Shown piece by piece: positions 23,070 to 34,200 of a stretch of DNA of 64,000 nucleotides. The stretch is from the NCBI GenBank assembly GCA_029204225.1, contig CM055106.1, positions 14,138,393 to 14,202,392 on the forward strand, in the 5' to 3' direction. The position numbers were made by a program, and so were the translations under genes. The DNA is from Diphasiastrum complanatum. Taxonomy: Eukaryota; Streptophyta; Lycopodiopsida; Lycopodiales; Lycopodiaceae. The notes beneath the pieces were generated by a model, which searched no databases, was not told the origin of the DNA, and saw nothing but the letters and a program-made list of their open reading frames with translations. The number at the start of each line of letters is the position of its first letter. Within the stretch, counting starts at the first letter, position 1.

Positions 23070-23815
23070 TGTTGATTTCACACGTGTGGATTGTCCACAA
23101 CATGTACTTGTGATCTCCTAAGGTGTGTAGATGTATCAAGATCAAGACTAGATTGAGATTCAAGATCTATCTTTGATTCTATGGCAAAAACACACTAGTA
23201 TATGCATTCAATCACTTCCAAATCTCACTCACACGTGTGGAAAGTATTAAAAAATTATTCTAAGTAAAAACAAGCTGCTCTCCTCAGGTAGAGAGAGAAA
23301 AACCATCATGAGTTCTTGAGTAGAGAGAGAAAGCTAGAAATCCAATGACACTCAAAATCCACACAATCACCAAATCAATTAGATCCAAAATGAGGAGTAC
23401 AATGATACTAGTAGATCCACGAGCTACCACTATGCTTAACTATGATTGGACCACACTTTGTCACCTCTTAATCCTATTGGACCATTGATCCATGCGCCTC
23501 TTAATTCTATTGGACTATATTCAAGCAAACCTCAAATTTCTATTGGACCTCACATGGTTCCACCTCTAGATCCTATTGGACCTCTTAGAATTCATCAAAA
23601 AAAAGCGTTACAATTGTCTACACTCTAATTGGCACGAGTTTAGCCTCTTACTCTATTTTGGCTCAATAGTGGCATTACAAGTGAAAATGCATAATTTGCC
23701 ATCTATGCCAAATTTGTTCCTATCAACATCCTACACCTAGATGCTTGATATAAAAAACATAAGACCCCTATATCTAACATAGATAATCTTTTTCAATTCT
23801 TTACACTCCTCCTAC
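23070..23815 (-). repeat. Family 4 3' LTR
   Basis: 746 bp, reading TGTTGATTTCACACG at the left and ending CAATTCTTTACA. It matches the plus-strand LTR at 55745-56855 once a 377-bp insertion in that copy is removed. It carries two exact CACACGTGTG palindromes (23079-23088 and 23230-23239). The adjacent CTCCTCCTACAAA (23816-23828) is the complement of a polypurine tract. Confidence 0.85.
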
Positions 23816-23955
23816 AAAATTATCTATGAAGATTTAAGCATTGATCTTGATATAACTCCAAGATTAGATCTATGCTTGATGAAAGCACTTTTGCTCAAAG
23901 GCTTGGTGAGTAGATCGACAATACAAGAGGACGAGTTGACATGCTCCAAGTAGAC

Positions 23956-26900
23956 TTATCCTCCAATAAGCTTTTCTCTCACAAAATGGTGTGCCACTTC
24001 TATGTGCTTGCTTGTTGCATGAAATATAAGATTATTGGCAAGAGCTTGGGCCGAGATGTTATCACACGTGATTATTGGTAGATCATCTTCCTTGATGCAC
24101 TTTAGTTCCATTAATAACCTCTTGATCCAAAGGACCTCTTTGGTAGTTGTAGTGAGTGCTTTGTACTTGGCCTCACATGAAGAGAGAGATATAGTATCTT
24201 GCTTTTTGGAAAGCCAAGATATTAGATTGCCTCCAAGAAAGATAGTGTATGCACTAATAGACTTTCGATCCATCTTGTCACTTTCAAAGTCCGAATCCGA
24301 GTAGCCAACAATGGATAGATCTTCACTTTTATACAGTAGACCATAATCACAAGATGAAGATACATATCTTAGAATCCTCTTGGCCATCTTCCAATGATGG
24401 ATCTTAGGATCTTGCACAAATTGACTCAATTTGTGCACACAAAAACTTAGATTGGGCTTAGTAATGGTAAGCCAAATCAAGGAGCCTACAAGACTCCTAG
24501 AAAGTGTGATGTTCTCAAAGGATCTTTCATCACCTTTATTAGGATCTTTTACAATTTGCTCCATTGGAGTATCTATGCTCTTATAATTTTCCATATGGGA
24601 GTGAGCATATCTAGATTGGCATATAAAGACATGATTTTCATAAAAATCAATTTCTAGGCCTAGGATGTAATGTATCTCTCCTAGATCTTGCATTTTAAAC
24701 TCACATCCAAGTGCTAGCTTAGTTTAATCAACTAGCTTGATACAACTTCCACAAAGAATAATGTCATCAACATAAATTAGAAGAATGACAATATTGCTAT
24801 CAACGAACTTTAGATAAATGGAAGGATCATAGTCACTAAGAGTAAATCCTGGTGAGATAAGAAAAGAATTAAGTCTTGCATACCATGATCTTGGTGCTTG
24901 CTTGAGTCCATAAAGACTTTTGAAGAGCAAGCACACTTTGGACTCATCCTTGATGAATCCTTGAGGTTGTTCCATATAGATCTCCTCTTCAAGATAACCA
25001 ATTAGAAAAGCATTGGATACATCTAATTGGAACACCTTCCACTTAAAGAAACAAGCAAAAGAAATAAGAATTCTTATTGTCACCATCTTTGCAACGGGTG
25101 CAAAGGTCTCCTCATAATCAAGGCCATGGATTTGAGCAAATCCTTTGGCACATAATCTTGCTTTATACTTGTTGATGGTGCCATCATGATTGAACTTGAT
25201 CCGAAATACCCACTTGCAACCAATCACATGCTTGTTGGATGGAGGATCCACAAGCTCCCAAGTATTGTTGGTGATCAATGCATCATACTCTTGCTTCATG
25301 GCATCATACCACTCCTTGGTATTGAGTGCCTCTTGTACATTCTTTGGCTCTTCATGAGAGACATAAAAAACAAAATTAGTGGAATCAAGATCCACTTGTT
25401 TGCCTTTGTCAACATATGAGAGCCTCTTAGGCTCAGATCTATCTCTCATGGATCTTCTTGGTGAGAAAATCCGAGGAGAGTCTTCTTCAAATCTCGACCC
25501 CATCACATCATGATTGTCTTCAAAATCAATAATTGGTGATCCATCCATAGACTTCTTGATCTAGGCCTCTTCAAAAGATGAGTGTTGATCTTCATGAAAG
25601 ACAACATCTCTACTTTCAATAACTTGAGAAGTAGAGAGTATAAAGACTCTATAGGCCTTCTTGGTGGATGAGTATCCAACCATGATCCCTTTGCATGCAC
25701 TAGGATCTTCCTTCTTCCTTGTTTCCAAGTGAATATGGGCAAAGCATATGCATCCAAAAACTCTAAGGTGATCAACCTTAGGCTTCTTCAAATATAAGAT
25801 TTCATATGGTGACTTTCCTCCAAGAGCTATATGTGGGAGCCTATTGCAAAGATAATTTGCACAATTAATGGCTTCTCCCCAAAAATCTTTGGCCAAAGAT
25901 GCCTCAGTTCTCATAGATTTTGCACATTCACATAGAGATCTATTCTTTCTCTCGGCCACTCCATTTTGAGATGGAGAGTAGGCACAAGAGAACTCTCTTT
26001 TGATGCCTTCAAGATCACAAAAATCATGAAATTTGTTGGAGATATATTCACCACCTCCATCACTTCTAAGAGCTTTAATCTTGAATGAGAATTGCTTCTC
26101 TACATAAGCTTTGAAAATAAGGAAATGATCAAACACCATAGATTTAGAAGCAAGAAGATATATCCAAGTGAATCTTGTGAAATCATCAATGAAAGTAACA
26201 AAACAATTGGCTCCTCCCTTGTTTGTAGTTGATGAGAAATGCACATCTGAGTGGATTAACTCCAAAGGATGCTTGCTTTTGTTAGAAGATCTTGTAAATG
26301 GCTTTTTGTGAGATTTAGCAATAGCACAAGCCTCACAAGGCTTGATCTTCTTGGAGAATGACTTTGGCAAGCCAATAGCTTTGGCTTATTTGATCATAGA
26401 GAGCATGGATTTGTAGTTGGGATGTCCCAACCTCCTATGCCATAATTCCTCCATAGAGAGCTTGTTCACAAGAGCAACATTACAAGCATTCACATACTCA
26501 TTTGGATCTAGTTTATAGATGCCTCCAAATCTAGATCCTAATGCAAGTATCTCATCATTCTTCTGGATAGTGCAAGTATCAACATTGAATTTGACATCAA
26601 GGCCATTATCAAGCAATTGGCCAACACTAATAAGATTCTTAGTAAGCTTAGGTACATAAAGAACTTTAGAGAGAGAAAGAACTTTAGAGGATTCAAGCTT
26701 CAAGGGAATGTTCCCTATGCCTTCAATAGGACATTCAAAATCATTTGCAGTGTATATTGATTTCTTGACTCCATCATAAGGTGCAATAGAAGAGAAAGAG
26801 TCCTTGGAGCTACACATATGTGAAGAGGCTCCACTATCAATATACCATAGGCCGTCCTTCTTGAAAGGAGTAGATGAGAAACTAGAGACCATAAGAGATC

Positions 26901-27848
26901 CCTCTCCATCACTTGCAATAGTGTCTTCCTTCTCATTGGTAATGTTGGCTTGCTTGAGTTGATTCTTCTTCTTGAAGCAATTGGTGGCATAATGGCCTTT
27001 CTTGCCACAATAAAAGCACTTGATCTTCTTCTTCTTGAGCGTGGATGATGAAGCATTAGAAGAATCATCTTCCTCCTCATCTTTGTCTTTGGATTTGACT
27101 TTGTCCTTGCTTGAGGATTGTTGATGTTGGTTCTTGCTCCTCCCTTTGTGCTTATCCTTGGCAAAAAGAGCTTTGCCATCCTTATGAGTGAGAGAGAGCT
27201 TGTCCATCCTCAAGAGCTTGTACTCTTGTCTTGATTCTTCTGAAATTAGCACACTTTGGAGAGCCTCCAAACTTTGTAGCTCCTCCTTAATGGCATAGCA
27301 TTGGACAAGGTTATCAAATTCACTTCTCAAGCCATTGAGAATGACTTGAACTAGCTCATTTTGATTGATGGAATCACCAATACAAGCAAGTTCTCTATGA
27401 ATATCTTTTACTCTCAAAACATAACTAGATGCACTCTCATCACTCTTTTGGCTACTTTGAAAGATTTGATTCCTAAGAGTGAGAAGCCTAGAGGTATTCT
27501 TAGCCTCATAGATAGTCTTGAGACAATCCCAAGCTTCTTTGGCTATTGTACAAGTACCTATCTCCCTCAATATCTCATTAGAGACATTCATCTTAATGTA
27601 GTGGAGAGCCTTCCTAGCTCTCTTTTTGTATTTTTGAACCTTTTCAAGAACTTGTGTTCTTCTTCAAGGCCAAGAACTATGTCCATCACGTCTTGAAGGA
27701 TCAAGATGGACTCCATCCTCATTTTCCAAAATGAATAATTTGAAGTGGACAATCTTTCACTTGGTTCCAACAAGGATGGACCCATTGAAGACATTTGAAG
27801 TGAAGAAAACTCAAATGATGAACAATAAATGTTGCTACACACTCTCAA
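23956..27848 (-). pseudogene. Family 4 copia polyprotein (gag-PR-IN-RT-RH), broken
   Basis: The order on the minus strand is standard copia. Gag begins near 27795 (MSSMGPSLLEPSERLSTSNY), has a frameshift near 27660, and carries knuckle CFYCGKKGHYATNC. Protease motif WYIDSGASSHMC follows. Integrase has LWHRRLGHPNY, a CEACAIAKSHKK tail, HSDVHFS, SDGGGEYIS and PSQNGVAERKN. RT has KARLCAKGF, LDVSNAFL and IYVDDIIL. RNase H has YSDSDFESDKMDRKS and ATSKHIEVAHHF. Three in-frame stops occur at about 26383 (Lys-to-stop), 25560 and 24722. All catalytic motifs are still recognisable, so the decay is moderate. Confidence 0.9.
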
Positions 27849-28154
27849 TAGGATCCAATAATAGAGTACTATGTCCTCCTATGAAAGATCAACTATTTGT
27901 GAATTGATTCTCACTAGCTACACAAATCTCTCTAAAACAATATCTATTTCACATCAAATGATGGAGTATGGGCAAAGTTAGGATCAAACACTCTTAGCAC
28001 GTGTGAAGTACACTAAGAAACCAAATTTGACTCAAATACAATGATAATGCATGAAACAAAATGGCTAAGATCTCAAAACAATGCCTAGATCACATATAGA
28101 TGAGATTGGTAAGCATACAACTGTGATTTTGGATCAACCAAGCAATCTCTTGAC
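27849..28154 (-). other. Family 4 leader, gag-proximal part
   Basis: Untranslated leader up to the family 8 insertion point. The continuation of this leader is at 56868-57246 in the opposite orientation. No coding motif. Confidence 0.65.
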
Positions 28155-28159
28155 CAAAC

Positions 28160-28878
28160 TATTGGGGGTATTCCCAACAAAGTGTAAATACATAAAATCC
28201 TCCAATAAAATGTGTTGCGAGGGCATGGCATCCTGCGTGTATAAGCCCATGGCCCAATGAGCACGCAATTGAAGTTGTAAACAAAATAAACTTGACTTGG
28301 GCCTTGTAATTAAAATAAAAGTAGAGGCCCAATGTCATTTTTAAACTTAGGGATCACTTTTTAGAGTTGGGTCCAAATTGGGACTCACATGAATCTTGTG
28401 ATTTCTAATGTACTTTTTGTGGACCCTTGGATCAAGTTGGGTCCAAGATGAATGGCTAGGATCATAATGAATATTAGCCAATAAGATTGAGGGGCAAGGG
28501 CCTTCCCCATTTTATAAATAGGCACCATTTGTACACTATTTCCATGCTTAATGAGAAGGAGGAAACTCTTCCATTCTTGGAAAGGAAGCATCCTCATTTG
28601 CTATTCACTACTTGCTATTGCTCTTGGTTGTGTTTTCTATTGCTTTCTATTTCCATGCTTATTGTTTGCCATAGTGAATGTTTTTCCATTAGCAAGCATA
28701 AGGAGCATTTGAGCTAACCTCCACCCTCAGTCTCTTTCTCTCTCTTTCTCTTCTCTTCTCAATCTCTTCTTCTCCATTCCTTCCCTTCAACCAAACTATG
28801 ATGAATGTTAGTGTAGAGGAGTAGAGTTAAAGAGGAGTAGTATAGTGTTGAGTAGAGTTAAGGGAGAAAGTAGGAAAT
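28160..28878 (+). repeat. Family 8 5' LTR, first part
   Basis: It starts TATTGGGGGTATTCCC (the other LTR has TGTTGGGGG) and runs 719 bp to the family 2 insertion. The remaining 101 bp are at 45132-45232. Together they make 820 bp, the same length as the family 8 3' LTR at 57247-58066. TATA candidate TTTATAAATAGG is at 28510-28521, followed by a CT-rich tract (about 28732-28790). The flank CAAAC (28155-28159) equals the complement of the flank of the distant 3' LTR. Confidence 0.88.
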
Positions 28879-29528
28879 TGTGAAAGATTCAACTACTTTC
28901 ATCACATTTTGCAATATTTTCATATTTGGCATATTGAGGCCAAAACTTGTTTTAGACTTAGAGGTTGACTTTTCATAGTTCATTAGTCTAAATTTCATTT
29001 GAATAAACACTTTTTGAAAGTGTGGGAAAGATAGAATGCAAGTTTGAGTAGATTCAATTTGAATAAGTTGGGTACATTGAATCTAGACCCAAAATTGGTA
29101 AGGTTAGCATTTTGGTGGGAAAGCCAAGTGGCCAAATAGGATTTGGACCTGTTATAAAAGGATGTAACTCATGGAGAGAGTCATATTCTCTCTTATCTAT
29201 CTCATTTCATGCTTATACATGGTTCTCTTGGGTTCTAGTATCCATTGGTGCACTATCTTGGTGATTGCTTGCAATTCTATGTGTAGAATGATCTATATTT
29301 GCTATTTTTGGATCCACACGTGTGAAATACAGTAGCTTGCTGGTTTTGTACGGACTGCAACAGTACATAATCATTTCATTCAAGTTTGATCAAGTTCTAT
29401 TAGTGTTTGCATCTCAAATTGTGTGTAGATGCTGATTTTTCTACATTGGTGAGATTGATAGTGTATTTCTCTTTCTAACCAAAGATCATTCAAGTAGATT
29501 GGATCTTAAGGATCTGAAATCTTTCACA
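28879..29528 (+). repeat. Family 2 5' LTR
   Basis: It starts TGTGAAAGATTCAAC and ends GAAATCTTTCACA, so the ends are inverted. TATA box TTATAAAAGG is at 29152-29161. The palindrome CACACGTGTG lies 162 bp further on at 29315-29324, followed by GTACGGACT. Confidence 0.92.
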
Positions 29529-29540
29529 TGGTATCAGAGC
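29529..29540 (+). promoter_or_regulatory. Family 2 primer-binding site
   Basis: TGGTATCAGAGC follows the LTR directly, complementary to the 3' end of initiator Met tRNA. Confidence 0.93.
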
Positions 29541-29938
29541 TTGTGTTTCAGGTTACGAAGGAGGAAATCAGATCTATCAATGATTTGGTGAAGATATCAA
29601 GTCTAGAGCATGCTAGAGAAGATTCTACACCAAAATCGGATTTTTTGCTTTTGTAGATCAAAATACTAAATAGGTCAATATACTTGTTCAATTTCATTTT
29701 TTGAATTCACATACTGGATTTGGCCAATTTTTGGATCATTGGTTCAGCCTAAGTGGTGGCTTATAGATTGCATATCAAATTTTCAGCATTTGCATGTAGA
29801 TTTGGAATAGTCAATTTTTTGTGATTTTGTCAAAACCCTAATTTTAATTGGATCTCTAGATAGTGAGGTTGCTGGACTTGATTTGAGTGTGTTTCAATCT
29901 TAGGAAGTGGCAAAAGTCATTAGATTGAGGATAGATCA
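29541..29938 (+). other. Family 2 leader, first part
   Basis: Untranslated leader ending at GATCA, the target duplicated by element 1a. It resumes at 35805-35978 before the gag start. No coding motif. Confidence 0.7.
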
Positions 29939-30591
29939 TGTGAAAAATTGTCAACTAGTAGTATTTTCCTAACTTGAGATTTTGTAGGCCTATGGCCAAA
30001 TAAAAGTTAGAGATAGGTTCATACATGTATGTAGAGGCCCAAAGTATGTGTACACTACTTTTGAGGTCACATTAATTAGAGGAGGTCGAGTGTGGAGCTC
30101 TTCTATTGGCTCATAATTTGGTGCATTCCTATTTGACCAAATTTCTAGGTAGATGGGTGAATCCTATTGGACCCCAATTTTAGCCTATCATAAGACAAGT
30201 GGCCAAGAGGCACTATGGCTGCTATAAATAGCCATCTCCACGAGTATGTACACATCTCATTTTCATTCTATTGAATGAATGTTATGCTCTTTGAAGATCC
30301 ATCTTCTTCTCTCTCACTTTTTTGTTCATATCTTGCATTCTAGCCACTAGAATTGTGATTTCTTTGTTGCTATGGCTTCACACGTGTGAAATGCAGGTTG
30401 TAGGCTCTGAAGTACGGACAGGGACAGCAAGTTTCTGTTTGTAGAAGCTTATGATCAGATCTTGATGTTTAGTTGATGTTTAGTATGCTTAACATCACAA
30501 TTTCTATCATTTTTTCAATCTAGATGTGCATAACTTCCATGGCCAAGATCTTTATGAAACTTTAGCATCTTTTGGATCTGAGTTTTTCACA
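29939..30591 (+). repeat. Element 1a 5' LTR
   Basis: It starts TGTGAAAAATTGTC and ends GAGTTTTTCACA. TATA box CTATAAATAG lies at 30222-30231. The palindrome TTCACACGTGTGAA (30377-30390) lies about 156 bp downstream, followed by GTACGGACAGG. It carries diagnostic bases shared with its own 3' LTR but not with 1b (TTTGTAGAAGC, AGGTAGATGGG). Confidence 0.95.
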
Positions 30592-30603
30592 TGGTATCAG
30601 AGC
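30592..30603 (+). promoter_or_regulatory. Element 1a primer-binding site
   Basis: TGGTATCAGAGC immediately after the LTR terminal CA, for initiator Met tRNA. Confidence 0.95.
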
Positions 30604-31200
30604 ATTAGGCGGCCAAATGTGCAGGTTTTGCCAGATTTAGAAGAGATTTGTGGGCGAGTTTGCTTTTGTAGCATTCCAATCAAGTTTCTAGCTAAAAATC
30701 TTGTTGATTTATGTGTAGAAATTGGATCTTTGTGATCAAAACATCATTTGTATGCATTTCAATTGAAGTAGGGCGAATTCCCTCTGTACTTATCAGAATA
30801 AGGAGACAAAATTTGTTTTGGAAAGAGGGAGATACAAGATCCAACAAGATCCTATTAGTTTTCCATTCTAGCATATAGTTTTTTGATTCAATTTCTTGCT
30901 TCTTCATGTCAAAAACTTCAAAATTGATGTAACCCTCTGATTTTCAGTTTGCTGAATGATTCAAGAGTGTATTTCAATCTTAGGAGTGAGGGATAAGCAA
31001 GTATATTGAGGTTTGGTCTTGGTTTGATCAAGAAATCATAAAACTAGTGGCTAAAATTGAGGAAAAAGTGAGGAAAAGAGAGAAAAAGTAAGGTTTTAGG
31101 TTCCAAATCTTTGTGATTTCTTCTTGTGTTTCATTTGTTGATTCAAGAGAGTGCTTAGTGCATTGGAACAGGTCAAAGATCAGAGATCAATCATTTCAAC
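30604..31200 (+). other. Element 1a leader
   Basis: A 597-bp untranslated leader between the primer site and the gag start. Short frames within it show no motif. Confidence 0.8.
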
Positions 31201-34200
31201 ATGGCTACAAATGGAGGCTACATGTTGGAAAGCAATGATAGGCTTACCTCCCTCAACTATTCTACTTGGAAAGTAAGGATGGAGTCTTTGCTTGAGATGA
31301 ATGAGTTGATGGATATTGTTGTAGGTGTGGAGGAGAGACCTTTGGCACCTCAAGAACAATTGAGGTATGACAAGAGGGCAAAGAAAGCCCTTCACATGAT
31401 CAAGATGAATGTGACAAATGAGCTTATCAAAGAGGTTGGTAAGTGCACATCATCTAGTGAAGCTTGGGAAGCCTTGAAGAAGGTTTATGAATCCAAGTCT
31501 ACTTCTAGAGTGTTGACTTTAAGAAGGCAAATCTTTTCTTGTATGCAAAAGAAGAGTGAGAGTGGACATGCTTTTGTTTTGAGAGTTAAAGCATTGAATG
31601 ATGAGTTAGCATGCATTAATGATGGCATAAATAATGAGGAGCTTGTTCAAGTGATTCTCAATGGCTTGTTGGATGATCATGCTAATCTTGTTCAAAGTTA
31701 TGCTATCCAAAAATGTTTACCAAGTGTTGGAGACTTGCAAGAGGTCTTGTTGGCTGAAGAATTCAGGTTGCAAGCAAGAGTGGGAGCATCTTCTACATCT
31801 CAAGGAGGAGAAGAGGAGGCAATGTTCTCTAAAGGCAAGTTCAAGGGCAAAGGTAAAAGCAATTGGTCTAAAGGGCAAGACCAAGGTGAGCACTCTACTT
31901 TTGGCAAAAAGAAGGATAGATCTAAGCTAAAATGTTTCTATTGTGGAGTCAAAGGGCATTTTGCTAGTGATTGTTTCAAGAAAAAGAGGGATCAAGGGGA
32001 AAAGCAAACCAATCTAACTATTGATGAGGGTGGGGATGAGCTTCTTTCAAATGATGCTTTTGTTATGTCATCTTGCTTGTTGGCTAATCATGGAGACATT
32101 GATCCTTGGTGGATTGATAGTGGAGCCACTTCTCATATGACATATCATAAAGAGTATTTTTCATCTTTAATGGCATTTGATGGTGATAGGAAGGTAATCT
32201 ATACCGCAAATGATGGTGAGTGTACAATCAAGGGGATTGGCACAATTCCTATTTCACTTTCTACAAATAGGAATATAGAATTGAAAGATGTTTTGCTCAT
32301 TCCATCCATTACCAAGAACTTACTTAGTGTAAGCCAAATGCTTGACAAAGGATTCAAAGTTGAGTTTGATGGTGATGCTTGCTTGATCAAAAAGGGGTGT
32401 AGTATCATTGCAAAAGGGAAAAGGCAAGGGAAATTGTTCAAGCTTGATGCATGTGTTGTTGCTAACCAAGTTGGATGCATGGCAAATGAACAAATGTCAA
32501 TTCAAGAGGTATGGCATAAAAGGATGGGACATCTCAACTACAAGGCCTTGGAGGTAATAGCCAAAAAGGAGGTAGTAAGGGGACTTCCCAAGTCTCTTAC
32601 TTGCTTGAATCATGTTTGTGAAGAATGTGCTTTGTCTAAATCACATAGATTGCCATATACTAGATCTATATCTAGATCTAAGATGCCTTTTTCTCTCTTG
32701 CATTCGGATATTCATGGTGTTACTACAATTAGCAATGGAGGTGCTAAGATGTATGTAACTTTCATTGATGATTTTAGTAGATTTTGTTGGGTTTATCTAC
32801 TAAAGAGCAAGGATGAGGTGTTTGATGTGTTTGTCAAGTTCAAAGTTGCTATTGAGACTCAATTTACAACCAAAATCAAATGCTTGAGGAGCGACAATGG
32901 TGGTGAATACATTTCTAACAAATTCAAAGCCTTTTGCGATGAGCATGGGATCAAGAGGGAGTACACATGTCCAAGAACACCACAACAAAATGGAGTGGCC
33001 GAGAGGAAGAATAGAACCTTGTGTGAGAGTGCAAAGGCAATGAGATTGAATGCTAATCTTCCTAAACCTTTTTGGAGTGATGCTTTGTTGTGTGCAAATT
33101 TCCTATGCAATAGATGGCCAAGTGTTGTATTGGAAGGAAAAACCCCTTTTGAAGCTTTGTTTGGTATGAAGCCTAATGTCAAGTTTCTAAGAACTTTTGG
33201 ATGCATTTGCTACTTCAACATTACTCTTGATGATAGAACTAAGGAGGATCCATCTTCAAGAAAGGGCATTTTTGTTGGTTATAGTGAAGTAAGCAAAGCA
33301 TATAGGATTTATGTTCCTTCAATCAAGAAAGTGTTCACAAGTAGGGATGTCATTTTTGATGAAAATAACATTCCAAAAGTTGTTTCAAGTGATGATGGTG
33401 TTGTTGCAACTAATGTGCTTGATGACAATGGAGTTGATGACACATTGGATGTGGATGTTGAAGAAGCCTCTTCAAGTCAAATTCCAAGGAGAACTCCAAG
33501 GCATAAAGTGAAACCCTCAAGGCTCACTTATGATGGCAAAGGTAAGCAAGTGGTGGATGGATCCAACTATGCTTTCCTAACTTCTTTTGATGTACCTTCA
33601 TGTGTAGATGAAGCAAGGCAAAAAGAGGAATGGATCCAAGCAATGGATCTTGAGTTTGAAGCACTTATGAAGAACAACACATGGAGATTGGTGGAGCTTC
33701 CAAAGGGCAAAAGTGCAATTGGATGCAAATGGATCTTCAAGGTAAAGACAAATCAAGATGGATCTATCAACAAGTTGAAGGCAAGGTTGGTGGCTAAAGG
33801 TTATGCTCAAGAGCATGGCATTGACTATGAGGAAACCTTTGCACCCGTGGCAAAGATGGTGAGCATAAGAGTAATCATTTCCCTTGCAACTCTTTATGGA
33901 TGGGATCTTTGGCAATTAGACATTTCTAATGCTTTCTTGAATGGTGATCTTGAAGAGGAAGTCTACATGGAGCAACCCGAGAGCTATGTTTCTCATAGCA
34001 AGCCTAATCATGTGTGTTTTCTACAAAAAAGTTTGTATGGTCTTAAGCAAGCACCAAGGAGTTGGTATGCTAGGCTTAACTCTTTTCTACTTTCTCAAAA
34101 CTTCACTATGAGTGAGTATGATCATTCACTTTACTTTAGAATTAGTGCTAATGATGTTACAATCCTTCTAATTTATGTGGATGACATTATTTTAAGTGGA

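Larger units (their letters stand above)
23070..28159 (-). mobile_element. Family 4 copia, 3' portion
   Basis: This holds gag through RNase H and the 3' LTR of a minus-strand copia element. Its leader stops at 28159 where family 8 is inserted. The missing 5' LTR, primer site and start of the leader lie at 55745-57246 on the opposite strand. TSDs at the outer ends agree (AGAGA at 23065-23069; TCTCT at 55740-55744), though in simple-sequence DNA. In-frame stops and a frameshift make it inactive. Confidence 0.82.
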
